Below are positions 23,951 to 38,600 of a DNA stretch of 64,000 bases, piece after piece; within the stretch, counting starts at the first letter, position 1; every line of letters begins with the position of its first letter. The translations under genes were made by a program, and so were the position numbers. The notes beneath the pieces are model-generated. The model did not search any database. It was not told the origin of the DNA and worked only from the letters and a program-made list of their open reading frames with translations. Source of the stretch: Hymenolepis diminuta (lineage: Eukaryota; Platyhelminthes; Cestoda; Cyclophyllidea; Hymenolepididae); NCBI GenBank assembly GCA_900708905.1, contig CAADRB010000060.1, positions 266,695 to 330,694 on the forward strand, in the 5' to 3' direction.

Positions 23951-26687
23951 TAGAACGTAGAAAGACACGTATTTACACTTGTCAGGCAATATCATGCCTA
24001 TATACACGGATAAAGTGTGCATTTTAATCCAATCGGTAAAATGTTTAGAAAACTACTTAAATCTGTAGGTAGAATGATTATTTTGTGCAAAATTACATTC
24101 TAATTAAATTTTTAAATGATTGTATTGTGCTTATAATATTGCTACCAATCACTGTGATCTTAAACGCTTTGTATTTTGCAAAGACTGTTAGCTTAAAAAC
24201 TGAATAGCATTACTAAGATGCCTGTTTGGACTGTTGACCTTGAATTGCTCTATTCTAATTGGAGATTCAGGTGTTGGCCCTGTAGGGATGACGTGCTTGA
24301 GTCTTGATACAAAGTGCTTCCTAGGTGGCATGTCTCTTCTCTAGTAGGCGAGTTGGATGACATTAAAAGAGTAAGAAACGGGACATTACAACTATATCCT
24401 ATTAATCTATTCATAATGGGATAATTCTGGAAAAAGTTCTGGTTCATTATTTGAACATGATTTTCAAGTAATACTGGAAATTGACGTTGAAAGTTGACGA
24501 TTGTGCGTATATTTTCCTATATTTTTAGGATGCTTAATTAGATTACCGATCATAACTATTTGCGTTTTTTATGAATTTTCTATGAAATAGGTTTCAATCT
24601 ATCTTCAGTGCACCGGAAATCATTTCACACTTAAGACTGGGAATCATAACTCGATACTGCTGTGGCATTAGCATATAAACCACCCCAAATAGGTTCATTA
24701 ATAATGTCGTTGTTTGAGTTCTTCGCGTTGGATGTGAGCAACCGTGACCTTAGCATACTTCAATTAGTATCTAGTGTAAGCCACCAAGCACGATGCCATT
24801 GGGATTTAGTTCACAATTAAACCAGTCTATTTGGAAGCCCTTGTCTGCAAGCAGAACTGATTAGTTAGCCAGTGGTCCAAACATGGGAGAACAATTGTCA
24901 TTGTCTAGATGTGGAGATTTACTAATCTGCATGATCCTTGTAGAGAAAATTGAAACCGGTGCAGTTAAATAGTCGTTTTCTTTCACCCGTTGTGCATATT
25001 GAAAATTGCCCTCCATCTTATAAACTGTACTCTACTTCATTTTAAATTGCCTTACCTATAGAATTTTAATAAAATTTTATTTTAGATCATGCTTTCAACA
25101 CTGAAAATTTTGCTTTGACAGCTTAGATTATAACTAAGCTACTTGTATTATTTAGTAGTGCATTCAAAATCGAGGATCTTAGTCGGATAAACAACATATA
25201 AACCACTCATGAATGGATCGCTTGCGATCAACTGAATGCAACAATAATGAGTTAACTTATACTTCATTGTTGAAAACATTAGATTTTCTGTATGTTATTA
25301 TTAGCATTTATGTCATGAATGAAATATGGCCTCGAGGCACATGCATTAGTGATGCCAGTAAGGGAGCTACACAATAATGTTTTGCGTTGAGTAATAATGA
25401 CCTCAAGGCCTCATTTTATTTTCTGCTATGTGAGCATAATTACTTACAATTATCACAATTCCTGCACAGTAAATAAATAACACCCGTATTAGGCCACTAT
25501 ATCTCCTTCAGAATGAAGATAATCTTAAAGAATATAAAAATAGCTTTTTTTCAAATCAAAACAACGAAGCTTTTTTAGGAGACCAAGGTTGATCGGAGAA
25601 CAATGCAAATGCGAGAAAGAGAAATGGGACGAGGATTGAGATACACCAAAAGGGTGTAAGACCCAGACGTCTGTAAAGAACGCATGTAACCGACAGACTA
25701 GTTGAGTGATTATAAGGTAGAGGCGAGTGGAAATCGAAATGCAGTTCCGCCCTGAATACTAGCGAAGAAATACATTAATTGTATTCAGTTTACGCATATA
25801 TTTGAACGTTAAATAGGTTTAAATAAAGTAAAATGTATCAATATGTGGTGGAAATAAAATACCTGAGAGACTTTAAAAGTAACTCCATAGGTACAGTTGC
25901 GTAAGTAATCGCAAAACTCTCGTAGCAAATAATTTCAATTTACCTGTTTATTAACATAGATAATATGCATTATATTATTCGTGCAAGCTGAGAGAAAAAA
26001 GATGGAGAAAACGGTAGAGAGATTTGAGGTTGTATTTAGTAAAGCGCTTCCCAACTCTCAAATTGGGTTGAGGGTTAGCATCACAGAGCCTTCCCGGTGA
26101 GAAACTCAGATACCATCCCTTATTTAGCTTGTAAATCATTCCGCTGATCGGATGTACTCCGGCATACACCTCCACAAACTCCTTGCTCTTATTAAAAATC
26201 ATCATATTTTACGTTCTTAACACCTAGACTATCGTCTTCACAACGGAAGGCAAATTATTTAACTCATTAGGCAAATCAGAGTCCATTTTCAGCCTTTCTC
26301 CATGCCTTATCTAGGCTGAGAGTTCAAAATCCATTCAACAATTTAAAAAATGTGGTGACTCTAACGGTACATTGTTTGTTATATCCAGGCTTTCAGACTT
26401 ATAAACTCACTTTGAGGTATGGCAATGCATGAATGACTTCCCTCGTCTTCCTATCTAGTTGATAGTTTATCTTTGACAGTCAAGAAGGGCTCTCTCCAGG
26501 ATCTTCTTCGTCTTTCATACGAAATTACGAAGATGTTAAATTAATAATCTGCACAAAACGAAAGACAACAGGAGTCTTATTATTACAGTAATTCTATATT
26601 TACAAGCGCACACAAATATCAAACGGGAATGAGATCGACAGGGGAGAGACAGGAATGATTATCCAATCATTGCTGTTGAGAGGGAGA

Positions 26688-29600
26688 TTAAGAGTCCTGT
26701 TTTTGTGGTGAGGGTGGAGCAAAGTATTGATTAAAGAGCTCCTCAGTGCAGGTCACCAGAGAGGATTGGCTGGGCGACGATGACGCCGATTCACCAGCTG
26801 GGCCATCATTCGATGAAGATTGCTAAAATGAAAAGTAAATAGATAATAACAATAACCAGTCATGAGTGACTGAAAATACTTCATTTCTGACTCCTTTCAA
26901 GAGTGCTAATATCTGATGATAATAATTCACCATAATAATAAATAGCATGTTGATAGCGTAAGTCACCAAACACGTTGCTTTTTGAGGAATTAGAAAAAGC
27001 CAAGCTAGTCACTACTACTAGAATAATACTTGCCGGCATACAGACCGATAAGAGTCTAATGTGGTGCAATAAGCTAGGATCCGGGATATACACAATCACA
27101 GTCCCATACTACTTGAGACGAAATTAGTCCCTCCTGCACTATGGTCGCTTCCTCTCATCTTTGTAGTCTTTTATGCTTCTTGGTTTATCTTTCTATCCTT
27201 CAAATTCATACAGTCTTTAAATCCCTTCATTCTATATTCTCATATCTATGGGATGTTCTTTAATAATCATTTATTAGTTTAAATAAGTAGGGGTTTTAGT
27301 TTAAAATTTGCTACAAAACATAACCCAGATAATCTGCGAATACGCAGTTCCCGTTATCCGCAATTGACTCTTGGAAGTTGAAGAGATAATGACAGACGCA
27401 GCTAGTGCTCAATAGACTGACAGATTGAAAGTATTCACTTGGTAATGAGTTTATGTATTCCCAACTGTCCATTAGCATTTCCCGTTTCAGGCTTATTTAC
27501 AAAACAGTTTAATACAAAAATATGGAGTGGACAGACGCCTCATTTTCAGTTATTTTCACTATCAATTTCAACTTCTTCAAGGGGTAGAAATGATAGATAG
27601 TTACCTCTGAAGAACAAAACCAAAAATAAGATGATCATTTGTCAAGAATCAAAGCAAAATTAAATTGAAAACTTAATATATGGAGAGAGTTAGAGCGCCA
27701 GACGGAACGTGAGAACCGGAGATTTACGAACAGAAGATTTATGAAGTGAGGATAATTAACTCTCTGAACACTTGAAATAAACATCTGAGTGACTGATAGG
27801 AGTAAGACAGGAATAGCTCAGACTCAGAGGGAGGAACAGAAAAAAAAACCCTGCAACTTACACTGAAAATATTCAGTTCACCTTTCAATAATTTCAAATG
27901 TACATATCCCAATCAACATCTCACTCAGCACAAAATACTTAAAACTTCTTTCCAGTGGGAATAGTAAAAATCTAGAAGAATGATTGCTTAATTAGAATCT
28001 AATGGCAACTCCTACAGTGGTGTACCTACAAACACAGGAAAATGTAGGTTTCTTGATTGCATTTCAATGCTATTTAAACTGGAGGCTAATCCAACACGTG
28101 CATTATACGCAAATTCCTAGTGGTAGTAAATAACTGACCAAGTTAAGTCAATTGCAAAGCCAACAAACTAACAATCTAGTAACCGAGCTTTGACCAGTTA
28201 ATATATTTGCTCTCCACTTATGAGAGACTCACCGATATGAAATCCGACAAGTTGGATGGATGTCGAAAGATGCTTACACTTTGTGAATCTAGTGTTTCAA
28301 CAGGAGTATTCAAAGTCATGCCCCCTCGAATAGGGCCTCCAATTGTCATTCTAGAGGTTAAGTATTCGATTCCGCCAATCGAATGACGTTCCATTGATCC
28401 GGGAACATTCTTCTTTCCCCGTCGAATACTCAGCGTAGAAGTTGAGTTCTTCTTCATGACCTTCAGTGAATCATATTTTCGACTGTCGTTTTTCTGTTTC
28501 TGGAAACTCCTCTTCATAGTTTCTCCCATCTTCATTAATCCAGAGGCTGCGCTAGCCATGGTTGAACCCCCGGAGGCGGAATTTTTTGAAGGATGTGGCA
28601 GATGTGGAACTTTGAAGACAGATCCTCGTTTTAAGGAATGACCCTTCTTTTTACCTCTTTCTTCATCTGTTTCACTTCCACTTTTGACTTCCTCTAGCAA
28701 AGCCTCAGGAGTAATATAAGAGAAATCACGACGTTGGAGGCGTCGGAACATATTGGTGGCGTATTCTGAGTCCCGACCGAGAGTGGACAGAAGTAATTGG
28801 GTGTAGGCTTCGGATTCAGATGCCTTTGAATCGTCTGTACTTTGGATTTTCTTGCCATTAGTCACGAAAGTCTTTCGTGGATTCCACATTGTCTCAACTG
28901 AAGTGGAATACAGAGGGAACATTAATTACTAGAAATCCTTAATTAGCCAAAGGGGGGAAAAGCAGAGCTCGATTTTATCAATAGTGTAGTACGAGATTTT
29001 AGACTCAAAATTGAGATGCTTCTTTGCATTTGTGCGGCTGAAATGTTGAAAAGGAGAGTCCATATAAAAGGACCAACAAAAAAGCTATAGTTTCAAGCAA
29101 GAGCTCTGAATATTACCGGAAAAAGATGGAAATTGATCAATGCCCGATTTTTTAGTAACTGTAAGAAATGCAGATGACTTTAAAATAATAGCCATTTAGA
29201 GTTAGTTATAAATGTGGAAAATCACATTTACTTATGGGTGTTGTACTTTCGACCTCTAGAGGGACAATTGGAGGTGATGCTAAAGGGAATATTTGCCATT
29301 AGACGACATCAGATAATCAGGTTAAATACGTTTCACAGCATGACTAGAAAAGAGCGCCTTATAAAATAGCCATTTAATTTGAAACAGAACCGCATTCACT
29401 TGAACATCAAAGTTGATTTTTTCATTAATATGTAATAGAAACATAAGTTCTTTTCTTATAAGTAAAATATCGTGTGTGAATTAGAAAATATGACGTGGTT
29501 TGAAGGAGATACAATAAGAGACCACGAATTTTCCTTTAAAGCCATGGATGTTAACTGTACGACACACAAGCTTATGCCCTCAAAAGAAATTAGTTGATGT

Positions 29601-32600
29601 ATTTCGAAAAGAATTCAATAAACCAATCCCTCTAATTTGGTAAGGAAAATAAAATATTCATATTTCAACCAACGGAGGATTTAATACAAGCTTATAAGCG
29701 ATAAAAATAATACTTTTAACGTGCCTCATAAACACTTTAGAACTACAGGATCCTGCATAAATTGAGTACAGCCAGCACATTTCCCCTTATTCTCAAGGCG
29801 CACCCGATCATCTATTATTGGTCTGCATTTCCCGCCCCGGCTTGGGTAATAAGATTGAACTAGAGAAGAGACATTTTCACAAAACAGCTCAATCTGCCTG
29901 CGTTTTATACAGACCTCGTTTCCATACGCTCTGTTTTATCTCCCGATACATTTTTCTGTCTCCTTATCTATAATTCGCGTAGTTCCACCATTTATGTATG
30001 GTTGACTCTTGAATTTCTGGTTTGGAAGAGATTGTCGTTTTCAAATAGTCATTAGAAAGATACACAGTTCGTAAGGAGAAGACCTTAGACTGACAAAGTT
30101 GAGCTCCTACAAGATAAATAATGAGGCTAAAGGCAAACGAAGAGATTGAATAATGGGAAGGGAGAATTTGCAATTGCTAATTAAAGGCTTAAGTTGATTT
30201 TTGATCTGTTCCAGTTTTCCAACTTTCGCTTATTAGGCTTTTCTCAGTTCAATCTGAGATTTTTACCTATTCTAACAGCACGCTTTTAGATATTATTAAG
30301 AATCTGATTCAATAGTTTTCCCGGTAAACCTGGGCAAAGCTTACAAGTATTATACTTCACACGCAGGACAATCAGATTTCTCCGCCAGCATCTGGATATG
30401 CAATCTTTTCACTATTGCCTTACCAGGCAGCCAATCCGTTCTCCAATTATCCAAACTGATATAAGCAGATTTACTTTCTTAATTAAGGTCCGCCGTTTGG
30501 ACGCAAGTATTTTCCCTTCTCCCTCTTGGTGTCCAAACAAATATAGCGTTACAACCGTTCGTACATAACTTCATTTTGCTCCATTACTACAAACATTTGG
30601 ATCGATCTCTATCTTATTTATTATACAGGTTCGCGAATGTTAGCAGTCCAAAAGGTGCAAGGGAATCATAACTTAAACGTTTCTCGGGAAAGTTTTTAGC
30701 TAACAGACATAGAGTAGAACTAAATGCTGTCAATAGAACTATTATTAGACGCTCCAACTTATGATAGGGGATATCTCCTCACAGAACTACTGAACTTCCT
30801 AAGGTCTAATCAGAAACAACAGTTTTTCCAAAATCAGAAGATTAAGAATAGAGTTGGACCATGAGGGGTTTTGGACACAATTAATTAATGAGAGGATGAA
30901 GGAGTGGAAGAGTTTAAAAGTGGAAAACAAGAAATAGACATTTGCGCAGCCTGAGTGAAACCGGATTGTGTTAGAGTTCAAATTACAGTGCACCAAGTGG
31001 ATTTGACGACTATTTTGCGTCACCTATTCTTCTGACAAGCAAGTCAAGTGACAATTAGGAGAGTACAGATATATGAATCGAAATGTGCTTCCGATAGAAT
31101 ATCACAAATTTCAAAACCGCCTACAGTTGAATGCCTACCAAATTCTGAACAATAAAACCTTAATGGGAGCATATTGCATACACCTTCCTTCAATGAGGAA
31201 AATCGATGCAAAATAGCAGTTCCAGAGAGCATAGCAACACAACAATTACAGTCTGATTCAACACTGGATTTATCAAGACTCAGACTTGAACTACTGCTTT
31301 CCTTCTGAAGAGCTAGAAAAAAAGCCGAATGGAAAATACAAATAAACAAAAAATCGACCCGATGTGATTTAGAGCCCTTCATGTTACGTAATTTACAAAA
31401 GGAGGACGACGACGTTGAATTAAATTCGCTAAGTGGAGTGGTGGCGACTAAAGAAGAACATGAAACTCAAATCTCCAAGCAGAGGAAATTTCAATTTCAA
31501 GAATTCTAGAGATTACTAGTTCTTTCATCAGCCATTGATTTGAGGGCAGACGTCGTCCGAGGAACTAAATCAGGAAAATTCAAGGTTTCCATTTGAGGTA
31601 AACAATAGAATAGTCAGAGCATAGGAAACCTTACGAAGAACACATGGAAAAGGCATAAGTTTAGTCGATGGCCCCCGTTTTAAAATTTGAAAAGGTTTAA
31701 CTCTTCCAGTAACTAAGAACATGATAGTTCAGAAAACTCAAACAGTTAGCAATTACATGTTAAAGGGAATTTCATGGAAGAGCTGGATTCAGGAGTTTCA
31801 GAACCTGCGACAAAAAGAAAAAATCACCAGAATTGATTCTCTAAACAGTACTTTTTCCATAACATGGAGAATAACTCGGAGTTTTCGGCAAAATTTTGTT
31901 CTCAGATCTGCCATAAGAAAGTAGTGCTAAAGAATCGAACAAAAAATGAATACAATAAACCTGTTGGGGGAAAAAGTTAGATAGGTTGAAAGCATAGCAG
32001 ATGATTACCCCATTTGCTCGAACTTTTCATCAAACTACGGGTCCCTAAAATAGTACAATATGAGTAATATTACTAGGGTCGCAAAACAAGACATGACAGT
32101 ATGTTGTAATTACGTGTTTTCGAAGACGTGAATGATTCATAAGCTGAAATAACAAACCCGTTAGGACAAAAATTGGATAAAATTCAAAAGTCTGCAAGAG
32201 GTAGGAATGAAATTACAGCTTGACTTCTGGGGAGTCCCAACCAATCTACTGGACGCTGAAATGATATCATTAATTAAAGTATTAACTCTCAGTATCAAAA
32301 AGCAGGACTTGGACAATATATAATTACGGGTTTCAGGCTCGGCAGACGATTCTGAAACTACAAAAAGATTAAACAACATTTAGGAGGAAGTAATTCAAGA
32401 AACTGAGATATTACTAGTTTTTAAATCTGCTGATACGGTTTCCTTAAGACGTCGTGGAGACCTACTGATTCTAATTTAGAAACTAAGAAAAAGTAAGAAC
32501 ACCTGCGGATATATATTAATAAATAGCACTAAAGCATAGTTAATTTACAAATTTGTAGAAGAGAAGTCCGGCTTTTTAATTTAACTTGAGATGGACTAAC

Positions 32601-35600
32601 AGCTGGAATAAGAAGTCAAGAATACAACGAATTTGGCAGAGCAAAAATTAGAGCGATACAAGGTGGACTAAGATTTAAGGTGCTAGGTTGAGCTATAAGA
32701 GCATTGAGACGCTGGAAAGGGACTACATTACAAGCTAGAGAACTAATAACTTGAAGAATTTACTTAAAGGGCTCTTCTTCAAACTTAGCCGAAGCTTAGT
32801 AACTACTTAAAAGATGATAAATACAACTGGAATATGTAAGAAACAATGTTTTCATGGCTTCTGAACTCACGAGAATTTGGAAGTTTAAATTCTTTGGTAG
32901 GTGATATCACTTCACCACTCTCACTTCGTTGACACATTGTAGATGCTGAACAGAAAAATAGAGAATAAGGTAGTGAATTTTGAAAGAATATATACAACAT
33001 CGTACCTTGAGAAGTTCCCGAAGAGAGATCAGAGACTTTAGAGAAACGTTTTGAATATTAAGAGGATTATAACGAAGAGCATTTCCAAATAGTATTAAGC
33101 GAATTTACCCTCCTCTAAAGTGGATAACTCTTCAGGACTATTTCCCAAACTATTTACGGGTGCTATACACAAAATAACATAAAATATAATTAAAATAGGA
33201 CATTCCCTTCACAAAGGTAATAGTCTGAAAAAGGATTACTAATATCAGATCCTGAAATGTCTCCCGAAAGATCCACTAAAATAAACGAAAATAATGGGCA
33301 CAAAAAATAAATAAAAACGTCAATAGCGGAAGATAAAATCGTACAACTCATTGAATTTTCAAAGTCATCAACAAGGCTCGAACAGAGTTGTTCAGAAGCT
33401 AAATTTATACAATAACGTAAAGAAAAAGAACTGGTGCATTACTTGAAAAGGATTTTGCCTGTTCAATATCTGACTGGATTTCATCAGACATTGAGCTATC
33501 TCTACCAGGCGTAGTAGATGCACGACGCTGCAACTCCGTTATAGCTAAGTTAAGAAACAAACTCATGAAAAAAACAGTCAAATTCAAGGGATAAAAGAGC
33601 TTCAAGAGCGAGTATACTTGAAATCATCTTCTCATATTGCCTTTTCCTTCGCATTGATTGCGTTACTTTAGATCGCTCGAATGCTACAAAGTATGAACCG
33701 GGTATCAGATTAGTGAAGTGTGTACATGTTGTTGAATGACAGCCGGAATGTAATATTACTGGGTCTAACAGGAGTTTGCTCTGATTTGCTCAAATTCAGG
33801 TGAGAAACACTTCGATTGAGCATTAAAAGGACTTGAAAAGAAGGAAAAAAGTATACGAGTTATAAAATACTGAAATTGAATTCAGCGTGAAAATAGGAAG
33901 AGCATTAGAAGATATACAAGATTGAGACCGTTGAATGAATTTTGATGAAGTAGGATTCATAAATTCCGTAACTGCAAAAAAGGATAATAAGTGGGTTATT
34001 AATCGCGTTTAGTTTGAGTGAATTCTAAATTTCCATGTTAAATATTAGACGAAGGTGGCGCATTGGTCACCAAACACGTTTGCCATGTCAGGGATCCACA
34101 TCGACGCACACCTAGTAAGTGGAATGGCCAACCAAATTGGTTAAATCCGACTAACATAGAGGATGGTAGAATTCCTCAACGCTATCTATAGAGCCAGATG
34201 TACTGAAATGTCATGACCAACCTCAAAACTCAATCAATTAATTTTTTTAATGAACAATGAGGTTATTGAATATACCTCCCAGGAAGTTTGAACTTCAGAA
34301 CATGATACAACGAACTATACCTATGACATACAAGCCCCTAGTGTTTGGCATCATGATAAAGATTTCCTCCTGTGTCTCATTTGTTATTTTAATCAACAAA
34401 TTATAATGTAGCTTGTTCGAGATCTATTATCTCTCTCTGCCAATATGTAATTACAGGCATCAATCAGAAGTGCGAATTAGAAATAAATAAGCCTTTTCTA
34501 CACTTATACAAAACCCCTACCATTTTTCCTGTGTTTAGATATTTTCTAACTAGCACGAACTTTATTTAACTATGGGTAAGATATAGCTGATAGATTGATT
34601 TAATTGTATATGAATTCGGTGAATTGGATCGTAATCAGCATTTATAGTGTGGAAATCGAACTTGGAGCTTTAAGTACAAATTGACAATTACCTTACTATG
34701 AGGCACATGAACATGTAAAAACTTACTGTTTTTACGTATTCTGGCTATCCGACCTTGTGAAAGAAGCTCTAAAACAGAAATAGCGAGGAATAAACAAACG
34801 TACGATTTCTATAATAATAAGAAACGTTTAAAACGAGTTATTCTCAGATTAAATTTCCACGATTGACTGCTTTTATGATCAAAGTTGTTTTCAGACACTT
34901 TCCATTGGCCAGATCTTATCGTCATGGAAAAACGTTGGCCCGTCTATCAAAATACCTGAATAACAAATGGTCGTCCTACAATTCCTCCTACCTCCCTCTT
35001 CAACTCATTAGTCACCACAACTGGATTTTGATTGTCTACCGATTATATCTATAAATAGTCTTCCTTCAAGCCAGACTCTAACGCTCCCTTGTTTCTATCC
35101 CTGATCCATTTTGCTCCCCTCCAACTCCTACAGCCAGGTTCTTCAGCAAGCTCCTCCCTCTGATAAGTATCATTAAAGCGTTATTATTCCTAAATCCTTT
35201 GCCTTTCTTCCTACCCTTTTTAGCCTTATATTTGATGACGCTAGTATTTAACGCCCTAAACCATTATCACTCTACTATCTTGACCATTACACAAAATCTA
35301 GCCAGCCTATACAATTAAGGGCACTGTAACTTTAAAGATGTCTAATCTGAAAAGTGTATCAAATAAATGAAACCCAGAAATTTTAATCTTAATGACACAT
35401 TTTTCAGCCACAAAATGAACAAATTTCTGCTCAAAGAATAAAATACACTGTGGTATTTGAGCTATCAGTGTCAGAGCAAATGATAAACTCTCTTTGAGAC
35501 AGCGACTTGAGCATAATTGACCTCCCCTGTCCTCAGATGAGTCTCATTTGTCTATCTAATCAGTTGTAACTCACACATGTTAAATTTATATGAATTACAT

Positions 35601-38600
35601 GTGTTCTCTATGGCGTTTCATACGTAATACTCAATACGTTACGCATACTACAGAGATTAATAATGGAGCTATTTATTTTGGTTAAAGTTCGGTTAAACTA
35701 GACTTCTCTCCTCTTCTCTTCAGTATTTGATTGTTAAACAGGCCAAGGAACATGCTTCTTTGCAACAGCTTGGAATAACGGAATCTATCAGTTGGCAGTT
35801 CAAAACTCTCTTATCGCTTCGACCGAGGGGTATATATTTTATGGCAGTTTCTTAATCGCATCTAAACTCAGTATACAACTTTAATGCGGGAATAGTAGAT
35901 TAGTGGGTATTAAGATATGAAACATACCAGCCAATTCCTCCTTCAGTTCCTCGGTAGCAAGCAGATCAACGGGAAATTTTCCGGAGTAGTCCATGATATC
36001 ATTCTTGGCGTCTGCAAAGAATAAAAAACAACAAAATCATCAATGAATAGAAGTTACTTAAGCATACAACAATTTAATCAACAATTTCCCCTCCGTGCTT
36101 CGAAATAGTTTTACGTGTTAGCACTAAAAATCCCCCTTGGAAACCTTGCCGCACAATTACGCAAGCTAGGACATGTCTTCACAGGGAAAATTATATATTG
36201 GTTAAAATGCCACTGAAATCCCCCCTAACAAAAGTGAGTACTTCTAAATTCGTAAACAGACACAGTGGGGTAAGACAATTCTCTGAAGATGATAAGTAGG
36301 TATCCAATGAGAAGGATGAAATTCGCATGTCGAATCATATAATAAATTCTATATCTTGCACTGCAGAAATGTGTGCGTATAAAAGAAACTGTAGGCGTAG
36401 GCCCTCAATGCCATCGACCATTTTGGAGATGAAGAAGATGGGATCATCAAAAACCATGGTAGATATCCCTGCCCGGTAGATGGATGTTATTACGTGGAAA
36501 GGGATGACTACGAAATCGACTGGATTTTCAAACAGTAAAGATGATGAGACGAGATAAACCCCATGACCTGATATAACTTGAACATGGATAAATTAGAGTG
36601 TTCTTGATTTCCCTGTTTTCCAGACATTCGTGACTCCATCACCAAATCAACTCCCAACTAAAACTGAACTATTTTCCGCTTCCTTTGTGTTTCCATATTT
36701 CCCCATGATTTTGCTTTATCATGAGAAATAAATTTTTAGGACGCTAAATCTAACATTTCGGTACATTCGAGTGAGCATACTAGGAGTGCATTCAATTCAC
36801 CTCTCATATTGTGAACTATCGATTTATTGGGTTTCTATTGACCAGAACACCAGCGATGTCAACAAGTCAGCCAATCGCTTACCAGATTTCTAATCCCATA
36901 CAAATACATTCATTCTCTAAATAGTGGAATCGTCGTCTGAACTACAAATCTTTCTTCTTCCTACGATTGGTCGTGTCTTCGTAAAGGGGCAAGGATTTTC
37001 ATCAGCTCAACATGCAACAACCTGACGAGATTATATCACAGAATGGGAAAAATAACTGTTCTCAAAAAGAGCCCAATTTAAATGGTACTAGGTACGCTTA
37101 TTGTTAAACTGGTAACGACATGGGCCTCTCTTTGGCGAAGCTACCATAGCACACATATCTTTTAAGTTAGAAACCATTAGTTCTATACTCGTCATTACAC
37201 ATCCAGTGATGAAAATGACCAATGATACTGGTAATGCGTTTCCGCAATCTAAAACAAATTTTCATAAAGGTCACATATTTCGACCCATATCTCTGATGAT
37301 TTTCTATCGATTAATCTTTATTTTCTTATTTCTACTTCTCTCTCACTTCTTATGATCACGTGGTTCCACTCAACTCTCGATCTTCAGATTTTGGATAGAA
37401 AGCTGTTGTTAGGACGATAAATTAGTTAATTTTGCAAGAGACTCAGACTGCTACAAGTAATTCTACTTTTGAGCTTAGAGCTACTTTAGGTTCTATACCC
37501 ACTGATAGGAACGGCACTGGCCGTGAAATGGTACGGTTTCTGGAAACTTTTCTTGGCCAAGCATTGAAAACATTTCTCTCAATGGGCTTGGGAAGTTTGC
37601 GTCACACCTTCCTTACGCTAATGGAATGACAGAGCTTTTGTCCTCAGATAAACCATCAAGTTAGCTCTAAATTTCTGAACACTTCACCTTGGCTCAGAAG
37701 CACTTCTTTCCCAATTTTCTCAATACAGCCCTTCCCGTCAAACGTTTGCATTCTAAGGAACTTGAGAAGCCTAAAGGATAATGACAATGCGTATTCATTT
37801 GAAACCCTTTATTAAAAGATAAACTGTTTCCAGGGTCTGAGTTGATGTTTTTAGACAGCTTGCCAAATGCCAGAACAGTGCCAAAAAACAAAACCTTATC
37901 GCCATGTTTACATCGGCCCATCAATCAAAACTACTGTGAAGAATCAAATGAGCGTTCGACCCATTAATTGCCATGTCTTTAGCCTTCTCTTCTCAGTTGC
38001 CTATCGACCCTTTCTATAAATAACCATGTGTACCCCTCCTCCAATTGGCCTATAAAGTTCCTCATCGATGTTTCTAACAAAAACTTATTCGACTCGCTCC
38101 CCTCCGTCTCCTGCCGATCAACTCCCACAACCAGATCTTTCAGCTACCTTCTCCTAGCATTTGATTTGTAGTACCAGTTTTCTATCTACTATTGTTACTA
38201 ATCCTGTACCTTCCTTGTTCTTTATATTTAGTGACTCTACTATTTAGCTCCTTACAAAAACTTAACCGAACTCCACTCATCTTCCCTTTCAAGATACTAT
38301 TATAAATAAAAAGCTGTTGAACTTTGATTTCGATTAAATAATGAGTACTAGGAATGTCTAAGTTGTCTAAAAATTATCAAACAAAAAAAGAGGTAAAATA
38401 AGACCTTACGATAAGTCTCAACCAAAGTCCGGATAAAAAGACGTTGGGAGTAATGGGCAGCAACATGGAGAGGAGTCCAGCCCTGAAGAGCAATAATTAT
38501 GAAAATATGAGGAAATTATTAACAAAGGGTTTATATAATAAGCCCTAAACTATATCACAACTTACGATCGATCGGGTAGTTGCACCTTTACTATCAAGAG

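Larger units (their letters stand above)
21421..26687. other. Spacer between ATP1B start and SOWAH-like stop
   Basis: A 5.3-kb spacer between two tandem minus-strand genes, expected to hold the ATP1B promoter and the 3' UTR of the SOWAH-like gene. It contains repeats at about 22,140-22,330 and 23,660-23,950. Two minus-strand frames, 22,502-22,690 and 25,975-26,205 (62 and 76 codons), look somewhat protein-like but have no recognised domain and no convincing paired splice sites. I do not call them genes. No clear AATAAA was found just past the 26,688 stop. Confidence 0.5.

Noticed and set aside
25975..26205. Minus-strand 76-codon frame between SOWAH-like and ATP1B as an extra exon
   Set aside because: It lies past the SOWAH-like stop codon with no paired acceptor and donor that I trust.
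37432..37924. Overlapping plus and minus frames (65 and 76 codons) in an intron as a hidden gene
   Set aside because: No recognisable domain or splice signals. It lies next to a dispersed repeat and is probably element-derived.
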